Assembly (NCBI GenBank): GCA_040265115.1
Contig: JBDQGZ010000102.1
Coordinates: 1-7,187, forward strand
Direction of reading: 5' to 3'
Origin: M55B157 sp040265115
Lineage (GTDB): Bacteria > Actinomycetota > Actinomycetes > S36-B12
DNA: 7,187 nucleotides
This document shows, in pieces, positions 5,903-7,187 of this stretch (positions are counted from its first letter, which is position 1; each line of letters begins with the position of its first letter). The notes under the pieces are model-generated. The model was not told the DNA's origin and ran no database searches. It saw nothing but the letters and a program-made list of their open reading frames with translations. Both the position numbers and the translations under genes were made by a program.

Positions 5903-7171
5903 ATGACGGATCCCATCGATGCCCGGCTCGCCGCCGCCGTGACGCGCTATGTCGAACGACGTCCGACGACGGCTGCGATGCATGAGGAAGCGTGCCAAGT
6001 GATGCCAGGCGGAAACACCCGCACCGTGCTCTTCCATCCGCCCTTTCCCCTTCGCATCGCTCGAGCCTGGAGCAATCGCGTGGTCGATATCGACGGGTTC
6101 GAATATGTCGACCTGCTGGGCGAATACACCGCCGGCCTCTTCGGGCACAGCAACGCCACGATTCTCGACTCGATCCGCTCTACCTTGGACAACGGCCTCA
6201 GCCTCGGCGGCCACAACACTCTCGAGACACGACTCGCCGCCACCATCGTCGATCGCTTCCCCGCCATCGAACTCGTGCGCTTCACCAATTCGGGGACCGA
6301 GGCGAATCTCATGGCGGTGTCCCTTGCTCGGGTCGCGACGGGTCGTCCGGGGATCGCCGTCGCTCGTGGCGGCTATCACGGCGGGTTGATGTATTACGGC
6401 GGTGGCGGCTCACCTGTGAATGCGCCCTACGACACCACGCTGCTCGACCTCAACGACATCGATCAGTCGGTCTCCGCAATCCGCACGAATGCCGATCGCC
6501 TCGCCGCCGTCGTCATCGAGGGTGTCCAGGGTTCCGCCGGCTGCATCGTCGCGGACGTTGAGTATCTGCAGGCTCTTCGCGAGATCACGACGGAACTCGG
6601 CATCCTGCTCATCGCTGATGAAGTCATGACGTCTCGTCTGTCGCCTGTCGGCTACTTCACCTCGATTGGTGTCACTCCGGATCTCATGACCCTCGGCAAA
6701 TACCTCGGCGGTGGCATGGGGTTCGGCGCCTTCGGCGGTCGCCGCGATCTGATGTCGCGCTTCGATCCGAGCTCACCTGATGCACTCCCCCACGCAGGAA
6801 CGTTCAACAACAACATCGTGACCATGGCCGCAGGTGTGACCGCGGCGACGGAGGTGCTTGATGCAGATGTGCTGAACGATCTGAATGCTCGCGGCGACCG
6901 GCTGCGCGATGGCCTGCAGAAGGTTCTCGAGCCACACGGCTGGTGCGCGATCGGTTCTGGTTCGATGATCGGTATCCATCCCGTCCCCGGTCCAGTTCGC
7001 AGTGTCGATGATCTGGCGGATGCCGATCCACGACTGCGTGAGTTGCTCTTTTTGGAGCTGCTCGAGCGTGGGTGGTACATCGCCGCGCGCGGATTCATTG
7101 CCCTCAGCATCGAGATCACCGATGCAGACATCGACAACGTCATCGATGCGGTGCGCGACATCCTCGACTGA
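5903..7171 (+). CDS. Class III PLP aminotransferase, beta-phenylalanine/beta-amino-acid type
   Basis: A complete 422-residue fold-type I, class III aminotransferase that should move the amino group of a beta-amino acid to 2-oxoglutarate or pyruvate using PLP. Visible: MPGGNTRTVLF (34-44); cofactor phosphate loop NSGTEAN (129-135); YHGG (158-161); IADEVMTSRLSP (237-248) with Asp239 for the PLP ring nitrogen; TLGKYLGGGM (263-272) with Lys266 as the Schiff-base lysine; HAGTFNNN (297-304). The pattern, including EYTAGLFGHS, GGHN, and the C-terminal ARGF..LS and TDADID, matches the Variovorax beta-phenylalanine aminotransferase as I remember it. Arg40 and Arg396 align with that enzyme's two carboxylate-binding arginines (Arg41 and Arg398). 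It is therefore probably not HemL, although automatic annotation often says glutamate-1-semialdehyde aminomutase. ATG 5903 fits the family N-terminus; the upstream open frame back to 5132 is the shadow of the ligase. No Shine-Dalgarno is seen; a leaderless mRNA or coupling to a 40-codon frame ending TAATG is possible. Confidence 0.88.
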   Translation: MTDPIDARLAAAVTRYVERRPTTAAMHEEACQVMPGGNTRTVLFHPPFPLRIARAWSNRVVDIDGFEYVDLLGEYTAGLFGHSNATILDSIRSTLDNGLSLGGHNTLETRLAATIVDRFPAIELVRFTNSGTEANLMAVSLARVATGRPGIAVARGGYHGGLMYYGGGGSPVNAPYDTTLLDLNDIDQSVSAIRTNADRLAAVVIEGVQGSAGCIVADVEYLQALREITTELGILLIADEVMTSRLSPVGYFTSIGVTPDLMTLGKYLGGGMGFGAFGGRRDLMSRFDPSSPDALPHAGTFNNNIVTMAAGVTAATEVLDADVLNDLNARGDRLRDGLQKVLEPHGWCAIGSGSMIGIHPVPGPVRSVDDLADADPRLRELLFLELLERGWYIAARGFIALSIEITDADIDNVIDAVRDILD

Positions 7172-7187
7172 TCACCACCTAGAAGGG

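Noticed and set aside
5900..6379. 159-codon minus-strand frame opposite the aminotransferase
   Set aside because: Shadow of the aminotransferase coding strand; its residue pattern mirrors the complementary codons and no family is recognisable.
7172..7187. Possible convergent gene end or terminator after the aminotransferase
   Set aside because: Only 16 bases remain; a minus-strand TAG is present (7181-7179) but nothing can be supported from so little sequence.

Overview
The window looks like chromosomal DNA of an actinobacterium (Actinomycetota). It is G+C-rich with strong G/C bias at third codon positions, genes overlap by 1-4 bases, starts are often GTG or lack a Shine-Dalgarno site, and there is a mycothiol-ligase (MshC)-like protein, a family characteristic of this phylum. 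I cannot name the genus. I see no rRNA, tRNA, CRISPR array, insertion sequence or other mobile element.

Minus-strand block (5790 down to 1): a candidate 37-codon membrane peptide, an MshC/CysS-like ATP-dependent cysteine ligase, a TetR-family regulator, then three genes of leucine catabolism: methylcrotonyl-CoA carboxylase beta subunit, its biotin-carrying alpha subunit, and the first third of hydroxymethylglutaryl-CoA lyase, which runs off the left edge. Every junction from the ligase to the lyase is a 1-4 base overlap, except for a gap of about 56 bases between tetR and the beta subunit. That gap holds an 18-bp perfect palindrome (3954-3971), a second 7+7 inverted repeat (3921-3942), a plausible promoter and a strong ribosome binding site. 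It is the likely control point of the leucine operon. Together the carboxylase and lyase turn 3-methylcrotonyl-CoA into acetyl-CoA and acetoacetate. The methylglutaconyl-CoA hydratase and isovaleryl-CoA dehydrogenase needed to complete the route are not in this window.

Plus-strand gene (5903-7171): a complete class III PLP aminotransferase. It would usually be labelled glutamate-1-semialdehyde aminomutase, but it resembles the beta-phenylalanine aminotransferase type much more closely. It is divergent from the ligase across 237 bases (5666-5902) that hold the small ORF, two short inverted repeats and probable leaderless starts.

The least ordinary parts are: the ligase, which mixes MshC-type and CysS-type signatures, lacks room for an anticodon-binding domain and is translationally coupled to the regulator; the two-repeat operator region; and the small membrane ORF. 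The carboxylase and lyase genes themselves are conventional.
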